5,749 nt of DNA from Comamonadaceae bacterium (lineage in GTDB: Bacteria > Pseudomonadota > Gammaproteobacteria > Burkholderiales > Burkholderiaceae): positions 1 through 5,749 of the forward strand of contig CANNNH010000108.1 in assembly GCA_947505915.1 (NCBI GenBank). The letters are read 5' to 3'. Positions 1-5,749 of this stretch are shown here, piece after piece; within the stretch, counting starts at the first letter, position 1, and each line of letters opens with the position of its first letter. The translations under genes and the position numbers were made by a program. Below the pieces are notes generated by a model. The model saw nothing but the letters and a program-made list of their open reading frames with translations. It was not told the DNA's origin and searched no databases.

Positions 1-54
1 CTGGTGAACACCGTGGAAATGAAAGGCGGATTCAAGCACGAAGTGCAACTTTGA
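1..54 (+). pseudogene. 3' remnant of an upstream reading frame, closed by the IS left end
   Basis: Frame 1 is open from the window edge to a TGA at 52-54 and gives 17 residues, beginning LVNTVEM and ending HEVQL. Only about the first seven codons lie outside the insertion sequence, whose left inverted repeat starts near base 23. The last ten residues and the stop codon are therefore encoded by the IS. The simplest reading is a gene cut by the insertion and given a short foreign tail. The visible piece is too short to assign a family, and it could also be a chance open frame in non-coding DNA. Confidence 0.3.
23..49 (+). repeat. Left terminal inverted repeat (IRL) of the IS30-family element
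   Basis: This 27-bp stretch matches the reverse complement of 1061-1087 at 23 of 27 positions; the mismatches are at 27, 29, 37 and 44. The core 30-49 alone matches at 18 of 20. The outermost bases (23-29) match less well, so the exact outer edge could be at 23, 25 or 30. It also supplies the coding sequence that extends the truncated upstream frame. Confidence 0.85.
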
Positions 55-124
55 ATAACTGATGGTTGGGTGGCTGAGGATGTTTAGCATTCAAAGCTTC
101 TTGACCTGGCAGTCGAAGTTGCTT

Positions 125-1078
125 ATGACCTACAAACACCTCAGCCAAGCTGAAAGATATCAGATTTACGCGCTCATGAAGGCCGGACACGATCAGTCTC
201 AGATTGCCAAACTGCTGGACAGGCACAAGTCCACCATCAGCCGGGAGTTGCGTCGCAACAGCGGCTCTCGGGGCTACCGCCCCAAGCAGGCTTGCGAGAA
301 GTCGGCCGATCGAGCACAAAATAGTCGCAATGCCAGCACGGTGCCTATGTGGGTGCATGAGCAAACTCGTTTGTTGCTTCAATTTCAATGGAGCCCAGAG
401 CAGATTGCGAGCAAGTTGCCCATCAGCCATGAAACGGTTTACTTGCGCGTTTATGCCGATAAGGCCGAGGGTGGAGTTCTTTGGAAGAACTTGCGCTGTC
501 AAAAGCAAAAGAGGAAACGCTATGCCAGCGGGCGTGACCGCAGGGGGCAGATCCCCAACAGAAGACCTTTGATCGAGCGTCCCGCGCATGTAGAGGCCAG
601 AAAGCAGGTGGGTCATTGGGAATGCGACACCGTTATTGGCGCCAAACACAAGGGCGCGATTGTGACCATGGTGGAGCGTAAAAGCGGGTATGCCGTCATG
701 GCCAAGGTGGTGAACAAGACATCGGACTTGGTCGGCTCAGCCATTGTGAACAAGCTCAAGCCTTTGGCGGCTCGGGTGAAAACACTGACCTATGACAATG
801 GCAAAGAGTTTGCAGGACACGGCCAGATTGATGAACAACTTCAAAGCACGGCTTACTTTGCCAGACCATTTGCAAGCTGGGAGCGAGGTAGCAATGAAAA
901 CCTCAACGGGTTGCTGCGGCAATACATCCCTAAGAAAAGATCCATGTCCACGGTCACTGATGAGGAAATTAGAATGATTCAAAACAGATTGAATAACAGA
1001 CCAAGAAAACGATTGGGATTCAAAACACCCGCAGAGGTGTTTCATCAATCCCTCAAGCGCGTTGCGCTTCGTACTTGA
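125..1078 (+). CDS. IS30-family transposase (DDE type)
   Basis: This 317-residue transposase cuts and joins DNA at the ends of its own element. Residues about 6-45 form the N-terminal DNA-binding region, with a helix-turn-helix (LSQAERYQIYALMKAG, then SQIAKLLDRHKSTISREL) typical of IS30 proteins. The catalytic core follows: D168 in HWECDTVIG, D224 in LTYDNGKEF and E258 in GSNENLNGLLRQY. The last two are separated by 33 residues, the IS30-type DD(33)E spacing. A basic stretch at about 127-147 lies between the DNA-binding and catalytic parts. I chose ATG 125 because IS30 transposases typically begin just before the LSQAERYQI block. In-frame ATGs at 62 and 80 would add a non-conserved leader and lack a clear ribosome-binding site. 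The site at 125 is also weak, which suits low transposase expression. The gene is intact. Confidence 0.95.
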   Translation: MTYKHLSQAERYQIYALMKAGHDQSQIAKLLDRHKSTISRELRRNSGSRGYRPKQACEKSADRAQNSRNASTVPMWVHEQTRLLLQFQWSPEQIASKLPISHETVYLRVYADKAEGGVLWKNLRCQKQKRKRYASGRDRRGQIPNRRPLIERPAHVEARKQVGHWECDTVIGAKHKGAIVTMVERKSGYAVMAKVVNKTSDLVGSAIVNKLKPLAARVKTLTYDNGKEFAGHGQIDEQLQSTAYFARPFASWERGSNENLNGLLRQYIPKKRSMSTVTDEEIRMIQNRLNNRPRKRLGFKTPAEVFHQSLKRVALRT

Positions 1079-1087
1079 ATGCACCTT
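1061..1087 (-). repeat. Right terminal inverted repeat (IRR) of the IS30-family element
   Basis: This is the partner of the left repeat at 23-49. It overlaps the last six codons and the stop of the transposase gene. On the plus strand it contains TTGAAT (1075-1080), which resembles a sigma70 -35 box pointing out of the element toward the SDR gene. Confidence 0.85.
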
Positions 1088-1172
1088 GTATTTATTTAAA
1101 TTATTGATTTAATTATAAAAATTTCCATCTCATTGATTATTAGCCAAAACATCAAAACCAAAGGAGCCCGCC
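1088..1172 (+). promoter_or_regulatory. AT-rich leader with candidate promoter and RBS of the SDR gene
   Basis: The 85 bases between the IS and the SDR start codon are far more AT-rich than their surroundings, especially 1088-1141. TATAAA at 1114-1119 is a good -10 candidate (5 of 6), but its matching -35 region (around TTTATT, 1091-1096) is poor. AAGGAG at 1161-1166 lies six bases before ATG 1173 and is a strong ribosome-binding site. The original upstream promoter DNA may have been displaced by the IS. The promoter call is weak; the RBS call is firm. Confidence 0.4.
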
Positions 1173-1946
1173 ATGACCGACCCACAAATCAAGCCCCAGC
1201 TTTCCCTGGCAAACGCCCACGCCGTGGTCACCGGTGCACAGCAAGGGATTGGTTTGGCCATCGCTGTGGCGCTGTCCCAAGCCGGTGCCCACATCGTCGC
1301 CAATTACCTGGATGAGGACGCAGCCGCCAGCGGCATGCAAACCTTGTCCGACATGGGCGCGCGGATCACCTGGGTCAAGGCCAATTTGTCCCACACCGAT
1401 CAAATCGCGCATTTGTTTGCACAAGCCGATGCCTCAGGTGGCGTGGATATATTGGTCAACAACGCGGCCATATTTCCCCGCGCTGATTTCCTCGACCTCA
1501 CCGAAGCCATGTGGGACCAAACCTTGGCGGTGAACCTCAAAGCGCCTTTTTTATGCACCCAACAAGCGGCCCGGCGCATGATCGCGCAAGGTCGGGGGGG
1601 CAGCATCATCAACATCACCTCGGGTGCCGCGTTTCGCAGTTCGCCGCGTGCGGCCCATTACGTCTCGAGCAAAGCGGGCTTGGTGGGCCTCACCCGGGCC
1701 AGCGCCATGGCATTGGCGCCGCACCAGATTCGGGTCAATGCCGTTGCACCCGGCATCACCGACACGGCCCAACCCCGCGAGGGCATGAGCGAAGACGAAA
1801 TCCACGCATCCGCTGGTCAGGTGCCCTTGGGCCGAATTGCCAGCGCGAGCGACATTGCACCCATTGTTCAATTCCTGGCCAGCGCTGGCGCGGCCCATGT
1901 GACTGGGCAAACCTGGCATGTCAATGGCGGGCAATACTTGGCTTGA
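1173..1946 (+). CDS. Short-chain dehydrogenase/reductase (SDR), classical FabG-like type
   Basis: This 257-residue protein has the usual length of a classical SDR, a soluble NAD(P)-dependent oxidoreductase, normally tetrameric. The Rossmann nucleotide-binding motif TGAQQGIG is at 20-27, and the structural NNAA motif is at 96-99. The catalytic tetrad is complete: N121, S150 (NITSG), Y163 and K167 (YVSSK). The PG motif after strand 6 is at 193-194, and the C-terminal TGQTWHVNGG (244-253) is typical. Strand 2 ends in ANY rather than in an acidic residue, which hints at NADP(H) (inference). The start is supported by AAGGAG six bases upstream. The substrate cannot be told from sequence: 3-oxoacyl-ACP reductase, a sugar or alcohol dehydrogenase and other family members share all these motifs. 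The gene stands alone, directly downstream of the IS and convergent with the hydrolase gene, with only 27 bp between their stop codons and no clear terminator there. Confidence 0.9.
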   Translation: MTDPQIKPQLSLANAHAVVTGAQQGIGLAIAVALSQAGAHIVANYLDEDAAASGMQTLSDMGARITWVKANLSHTDQIAHLFAQADASGGVDILVNNAAIFPRADFLDLTEAMWDQTLAVNLKAPFLCTQQAARRMIAQGRGGSIINITSGAAFRSSPRAAHYVSSKAGLVGLTRASAMALAPHQIRVNAVAPGITDTAQPREGMSEDEIHASAGQVPLGRIASASDIAPIVQFLASAGAAHVTGQTWHVNGGQYLA

Positions 1947-1973
1947 GCGCCCACCAACATCCAGAGACAGGAT

Positions 1974-3035
1974 TTATTTGGCAGGCAAGCGGATGCTGGC
2001 CAGGTCCGTGCCGACCACCACATTGCCGGTAAAGCCCGCCTCAAGCACCACCTTCAAGTAATCCGCTTGGGTAAACGGGCCACCCGGCACCTTGTAGGGG
2101 CCGTGCCGCAAAGCCCCCAAGGGCGGGGCCATATGGGTCAGCATCAAGTGCTTGGCCCCGGTGCGTTTGGCCATCGCACCCAAGTCGCCCACCAAACTCT
2201 GCCGATGAAACACATCCGCAGGCATGCCGCTGTCGCGATCCGGCCCCATGGCCGGGTGCATGGTGGAGTGAACCACGATGTCCGCGCCTTGGGCCAATCG
2301 CTCCACTTGCGCCGAGGTAGAGTTGGCGCGCGGCGGAGCCACCACGTCGTTGCCGGCATCACCCCCAATCACCACACTGCCTGCCGGTGTGTCCACCCGG
2401 TACGAGGCATGGCCCGTGATGTGGGTCGAGCGAATGGCACTGACTTTCACATCCCCCAACGACCACACGCCTTGTGCGTCGTTGGTTGGCATAAAGGTCT
2501 TGAGGCTCAACACATCAGCCGGGCCACCTGGCAACCGGGACTTGTCTTCCGAGCGCCTTTGCGCAATTTCTCCAGATTTCAAATAAGCGTCGCCAATGTG
2601 CGCCACCAGATTGCGGCAACTCAGCGTGAACCCCAGCGCAGAAGTCATGTCTTCGGCACAAACCACATCCAACTTCGGCCCACTGGAGTTGAAATTCCAG
2701 CGCAATTGGGCCAAGTCGGCAAAACCATCCGCATGGTCTGAATGCACATGGGTGAAAAAGATGGCGGTGACCTGACCAGGCGACACACCCAGTTGTGACA
2801 AACGCATGGTGGTGCCACGGCCTGCGTCGAACTGCAACCTGACCGCGTTGCAATCGTTGCTGTCATCGCCGTAGCGCACCAAGGTCCCTGCCCCGGCCAG
2901 CCCATTGACCGCAGGCGGCCCGCTTTGGGTGCCCGTCAGGCTGACGATCATGCACGGCGCTGCCTGTGCGGGCATGAGCGCCATGCCGAAACCCAAGGTC
3001 AGCAATAGACTGACAAAACCTGAAAAAAATCTCAT
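1974..3035 (-). CDS. Exported MBL-fold metallo-hydrolase (RNase Z / arylsulfatase-like branch)
   Basis: This 353-residue protein begins with a signal peptide: MRFF, a hydrophobic run to about residue 20, then PAQA|A with likely cleavage after residue 25 or 26. The mature protein should act in the periplasm or outside the cell. The metal-binding motif HVHSDH is at 96-101 (H96, H98, D100, H101). Further likely ligands are H205 or H209 (THITGHASYRVD), D226 (VIGGDAG) and H301 (LMLTHMAP), giving a full two-metal site; HSTMH (256-260) is also conserved-looking. The layout, with an early FDAGRGTTMRL before the His motif, recalls the group containing RNase Z and the AtsA-type arylsulfatase. Export argues against tRNA processing. 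The substrate is unknown; an ester, phosphoester, sulfate ester or lactone are all possible. ATG 3035 is chosen because the signal peptide begins there and AGGAG lies eight bases upstream. The frame stays open back to 3377, but that extension has no signal character and runs antisense through the CWC gene. Confidence 0.88.
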   Translation of the reverse strand: MRFFSGFVSLLLTLGFGMALMPAQAAPCMIVSLTGTQSGPPAVNGLAGAGTLVRYGDDSNDCNAVRLQFDAGRGTTMRLSQLGVSPGQVTAIFFTHVHSDHADGFADLAQLRWNFNSSGPKLDVVCAEDMTSALGFTLSCRNLVAHIGDAYLKSGEIAQRRSEDKSRLPGGPADVLSLKTFMPTNDAQGVWSLGDVKVSAIRSTHITGHASYRVDTPAGSVVIGGDAGNDVVAPPRANSTSAQVERLAQGADIVVHSTMHPAMGPDRDSGMPADVFHRQSLVGDLGAMAKRTGAKHLMLTHMAPPLGALRHGPYKVPGGPFTQADYLKVVLEAGFTGNVVVGTDLASIRLPAK

Positions 3036-3043
3036 CTGCTGCG

Positions 3044-3048
3044 CTCCT
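3044..3048 (-). promoter_or_regulatory. Ribosome-binding site AGGAG that sets the hydrolase start
   Basis: Read on the minus strand, AGGAG lies eight bases before ATG 3035. Together with the signal peptide that starts there, it decides for the 353-residue protein over the much longer open frame that begins at 3377. Confidence 0.75.
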
Positions 3049-3143
3049 GTATGCTGATTGTTGTCCTGTGAAAAATGCAATGGCTGCGCAGATTTAAGCA
3101 CAGCATCGACACAGAACGCCATGCGCCCAAGCCTGAAACTGCC

Positions 3144-3368
3144 ATGAAAACCCTGACGCCCTCCCAGTGCCCGCTGTGCCATGAGCCCAATGCATGTGCC
3201 ATGGAAGTGGCCAAAGCCACGGATCAGCCCGTCCAACGCTGCTGGTGCGTGGATGCAGTTTTCACACCCGACTTGATGGAACGCATTCCCAACAATGCCA
3301 AGGGAATGTCTTGCGTCTGTTTGCAGTGTGTCCAACTCTATGCCGCTGCTGATCAGAAAAAGGAATGA
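3144..3368 (+). CDS. Small cysteine-rich CWC-family protein
   Basis: From ATG 3144 the protein has 74 residues and eight cysteines in a set pattern: CPLC (9-12), NAC (16-18), CWC (33-35) and CVCLQC (57-62). A Pro-rich, Leu-containing middle separates the last two groups. This is the Cys_rich_CWC pattern, a family of unknown function found mainly in proteobacteria. The paired cysteines suggest binding of zinc or another metal (inference). No signal peptide or membrane segment is seen. An in-frame ATG at 3075 would give 97 residues. I prefer 3144 because family members usually begin a few residues before the first CxxC and the extra 23 residues look unconserved. Neither start has a strong ribosome-binding site, so the start is uncertain. 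The gene is divergent from the hydrolase; from 3144 they are 108 bp apart. Confidence 0.75.
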   Translation: MKTLTPSQCPLCHEPNACAMEVAKATDQPVQRCWCVDAVFTPDLMERIPNNAKGMSCVCLQCVQLYAAADQKKE

Positions 3369-3530
3369 GCGGACCAAAATCGTTCGAATGTGAATTAAAT
3401 AAACATTAAATATTCACTTAAATATGGCTTGTCCTTAAAAACCAGCCTGACTTCTACGACAGAATGGTTGTTGTGGTTCACCCGCGCAGCCTTTGCCCAC
3501 AAGCCATCGACATCTATTTCAAGTGCCCGC
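3369..3530. other. AT-rich intergenic stretch without a supported gene
   Basis: This is the first half of the 312-bp gap between the CWC gene and groES. Bases 3378-3426 are very AT-rich. They hold a small inverted repeat, GTGAAT at 3390-3395 and ATTCAC at 3412-3417, with a 16-nt AT-rich loop. No T-run follows, so a terminator for the CWC gene is not convincing. On the minus strand a 54-66 codon frame is open from 3595 or 3559 to 3395. Its last 45 residues read somewhat like real protein, but it has no ribosome-binding site and starts inside the groE operator, so I do not call it. Confidence 0.5.
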
Positions 3531-3559
3531 CTTGAAAGCGACCCAAATGCCCTTATCAT
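3531..3559 (+). promoter_or_regulatory. groESL promoter, sigma70-type
   Basis: TTGAAA at 3532-3537 and TATCAT at 3554-3559 (5 of 6 to TATAAT), with a 16-bp spacer, form a good sigma70 promoter. It predicts a start of transcription near 3566, inside the CIRCE operator. The -35 box with its preceding C reads CTTGAAA, which also fits the heat-shock sigma32 -35 element. The matching sigma32 -10 (CCCTTAT, 3550-3556) is a poor fit, so dual sigma32 control is only a possibility. Confidence 0.75.
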
Positions 3560-3585
3560 TAGCACTCGTAGGGATTGAGTGCTAA
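3559..3585. promoter_or_regulatory. CIRCE operator, binding site of the heat-shock repressor HrcA
   Basis: TTAGCACTC (3559-3567), a nine-base spacer, then GAGTGCTAA (3577-3585) is a perfect copy of the CIRCE consensus, with no mismatch in either arm. It overlaps the -10 box and the predicted transcription start, as expected for repression by HrcA. In known systems HrcA needs GroEL to stay active, so unfolded protein that titrates GroEL relieves repression. No hrcA gene lies in the window. Confidence 0.97.
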
Positions 3586-3680
3586 CAACACCCACCCAAC
3601 GTTCAGTTAATGGCCACCAACCTATGTCTATATGTACGGTGGCTGTGGCTCAAACCCCTTGTTATATCTTTGGAGATGCA
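3566..3680 (+). promoter_or_regulatory. Untranslated leader of the groESL transcript
   Basis: From the predicted transcription start there are about 115 nt before ATG 3681. The first 20 are the rest of CIRCE, which is also a stem-loop in RNA. GCCACC (3613-3618) can pair with GGTGGC (3638-3643) around a 19-nt loop. CTCAAA (3649-3654) can pair with TTTGGAG (3669-3675), with one bulged G, and would cover the ribosome-binding site GGAG (3672-3675). These stems are short and could be chance. A frame open from 3579 joins groES but begins inside the operator and is not its start. Confidence 0.5.
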
Positions 3681-3974
3681 ATGAAACTTCGCCCCCTGCA
3701 CGATCGCGTGATCGTCAAGCGCATTGAAAGTGAAACCAAAACCGCCTCTGGCATCGTCATCCCTGACAACGCCGCCGAGAAGCCCGACCAGGGCGAAATC
3801 CTGGCTGTGGGCCCAGGCAAGAAAAACGACAAAGGCGAATTGACCGCCGTCGGCGTCAAAGTCGGTGAGCGCGTTCTGTTTGGCAAATACAGCGGCCAAA
3901 CCGTGAAGATCGATGGCGAAGAGCTGTTGGTCATGAAAGAAGAAGACCTGTTCGCGGTGGTTGACGCCAAGTGA
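3681..3974 (+). CDS. groES: Co-chaperonin GroES (Hsp10)
   Basis: This 97-residue protein matches the standard GroES length. In the cytoplasm a ring of seven caps the GroEL chamber so that enclosed proteins can fold. The family signature opens the protein ([14 protein letters not shown]). Residues about 17-32 ([16 protein letters not shown]) are the mobile loop, with the hydrophobic IVI at 25-27 that docks onto the GroEL apical domain. The [11 protein letters not shown] block follows, then [13 protein letters not shown] and the C-terminal [17 protein letters not shown] at 3672-3675 lies five bases before ATG 3681, and the protein begins exactly where the family does. It is the first gene of the operon, under the CIRCE promoter, with groEL 83 bp downstream. 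Confidence 0.98.
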   Translation: MKLRPLHDRVIVKRIESETKTASGIVIPDNAAEKPDQGEILAVGPGKKNDKGELTAVGVKVGERVLFGKYSGQTVKIDGEELLVMKEEDLFAVVDAK

Positions 3975-3980
3975 TGTGGA

Positions 3981-4025
3981 TGGGCCCACCCGCTTGCAGC
4001 GCTGGCCGCTGGCAAGACGGGCCCA
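3981..4025 (+). promoter_or_regulatory. Strong hairpin between groES and groEL
   Basis: TGGGCCC (3981-3987) pairs perfectly with GGGCCCA (4019-4025). Inside this, CTTGCAGCG (3993-4001) pairs with CGCTGGCAAG (4007-4016), with one bulged base, around a five-base loop (4002-4006). A small asymmetric internal loop separates the two GC-rich stems. No T-run follows directly; the nearest (4039-4044) is part of the sequence before the groEL RBS. It is therefore more likely a transcript-processing or stabilising structure, or a leaky attenuator, than a true terminator. Confidence 0.65.
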
Positions 4026-4039
4026 CAACTGTTGATTAA

Positions 4040-5713
<1,674 letters not shown>

Positions 5714-5727
5714 TTGCCTCTTGCCGC

Positions 5728-5745
5728 AAACGCCTCACGGCGTTT
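5728..5745 (+). terminator. Probable terminator stem-loop after groEL
   Basis: AAACGCC (5728-5734) pairs perfectly with GGCGTTT (5739-5745) around a four-base loop TCAC, starting 14 bases after the groEL stop. Its position suits the end of the operon. Three T residues close the stem, but the window ends four bases later, so a longer T-run cannot be confirmed. Confidence 0.65.
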
Positions 5746-5749
5746 CAGC

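Larger units (their letters stand above)
23..1087 (+). mobile_element. IS30-family insertion sequence, about 1065 bp, apparently complete
   Basis: A single transposase gene fills the element, which is bounded by 27-bp imperfect inverted repeats at 23-49 and 1061-1087 (23 of 27 positions match). The size suits the IS30 family. The repeat contains ATTCAA, then nine bases, then GCAAC, the same arrangement I recall for the ends of IS30 itself. The transposase stop codon (1076-1078) lies inside the right repeat, so the element is very compact. IS30 elements usually duplicate 2-3 bp of target. No convincing direct repeat flanks these boundaries (GA before base 23, GT after base 1087), so either the ends are off by a base or two or the flanks have changed since insertion. 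No frameshift or internal stop is seen, so it may still be active. Confidence 0.9.

Noticed and set aside
87..94. GCATTCAA, matching the start of the right repeat, as an alternative IS left end
   Set aside because: The match stops after eight bases. The repeat at 23-49 matches at 23 of 27 positions and gives the better element boundary.
62..124. Upstream ATGs at 62 and 80 as transposase starts
   Set aside because: The extra residues are unlike the IS30 N-terminus, which normally begins just before the LSQAERYQI block reached from ATG 125, and no ribosome-binding site precedes either ATG.
3036..3377. N-terminal extension of the hydrolase reading frame to a 467-residue protein
   Set aside because: A signal peptide and an AGGAG site mark ATG 3035 as the start. 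The extension has no domain character and runs antisense through the CWC gene.
3390..3417. GTGAAT/ATTCAC inverted repeat as a terminator or regulator site
   Set aside because: The arms are only 6 bp, the loop is 16 nt and AT-rich, and no T-run follows. Such repeats arise easily by chance in AT-rich DNA.
3579..3680. N-terminally extended GroES of 131 residues
   Set aside because: It would start inside CIRCE and add residues no GroES has. ATG 3681 has a ribosome-binding site and the exact family N-terminus.

Overview
The window looks like a chromosomal segment of a betaproteobacterium, most likely Burkholderiales (Comamonadaceae-like). This rests on the GroES/GroEL sequences, a groESL operon with a perfect HrcA operator (CIRCE), moderately GC-rich coding DNA, and a small cysteine-rich CWC protein of a type common in that group. 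The placement is inferred from recalled family patterns; no search was run.

Layout. Bases 1-54 hold the tail of a reading frame that runs into the left end of an insertion sequence and stops there. Bases 23-1087 are an apparently complete IS30-family element: 27-bp imperfect terminal inverted repeats (23/27 matching) around one 317-residue DDE transposase. An AT-rich leader (1088-1172) then leads to a forward short-chain dehydrogenase/reductase gene (1173-1946). Facing it, on the minus strand, is a gene for an exported metallo-beta-lactamase-fold hydrolase (1974-3035). Divergent from that is a short gene for a Cys-rich CWC-family protein (3144-3368). A 312-bp gap follows. Its first half is AT-rich and holds no gene I can support; its second half carries a sigma70-type promoter, the CIRCE operator and an untranslated leader of about 115 nt. 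The groES (3681-3974) and groEL (4058-5713) genes form one operon with a strong hairpin between them, and a terminator-like stem-loop lies just before the window ends.

How the parts work together. groES and groEL encode the two halves of the chaperonin machine and share the HrcA-controlled promoter. The SDR, hydrolase and CWC genes lie in alternating orientation (convergent, then divergent), so they do not form one operon and nothing ties them into one pathway. The IS is the only clear sign of mobility. It has displaced whatever originally lay upstream of the SDR gene and ended the reading frame at the left edge.

Overall this is a fairly ordinary region. I found no convincing evidence of a new multi-gene system. 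The points most worth a second look are the IS junctions and a possible hybrid promoter, the groES-groEL hairpin, the groES leader, and the unknown substrates of the SDR and the exported hydrolase.
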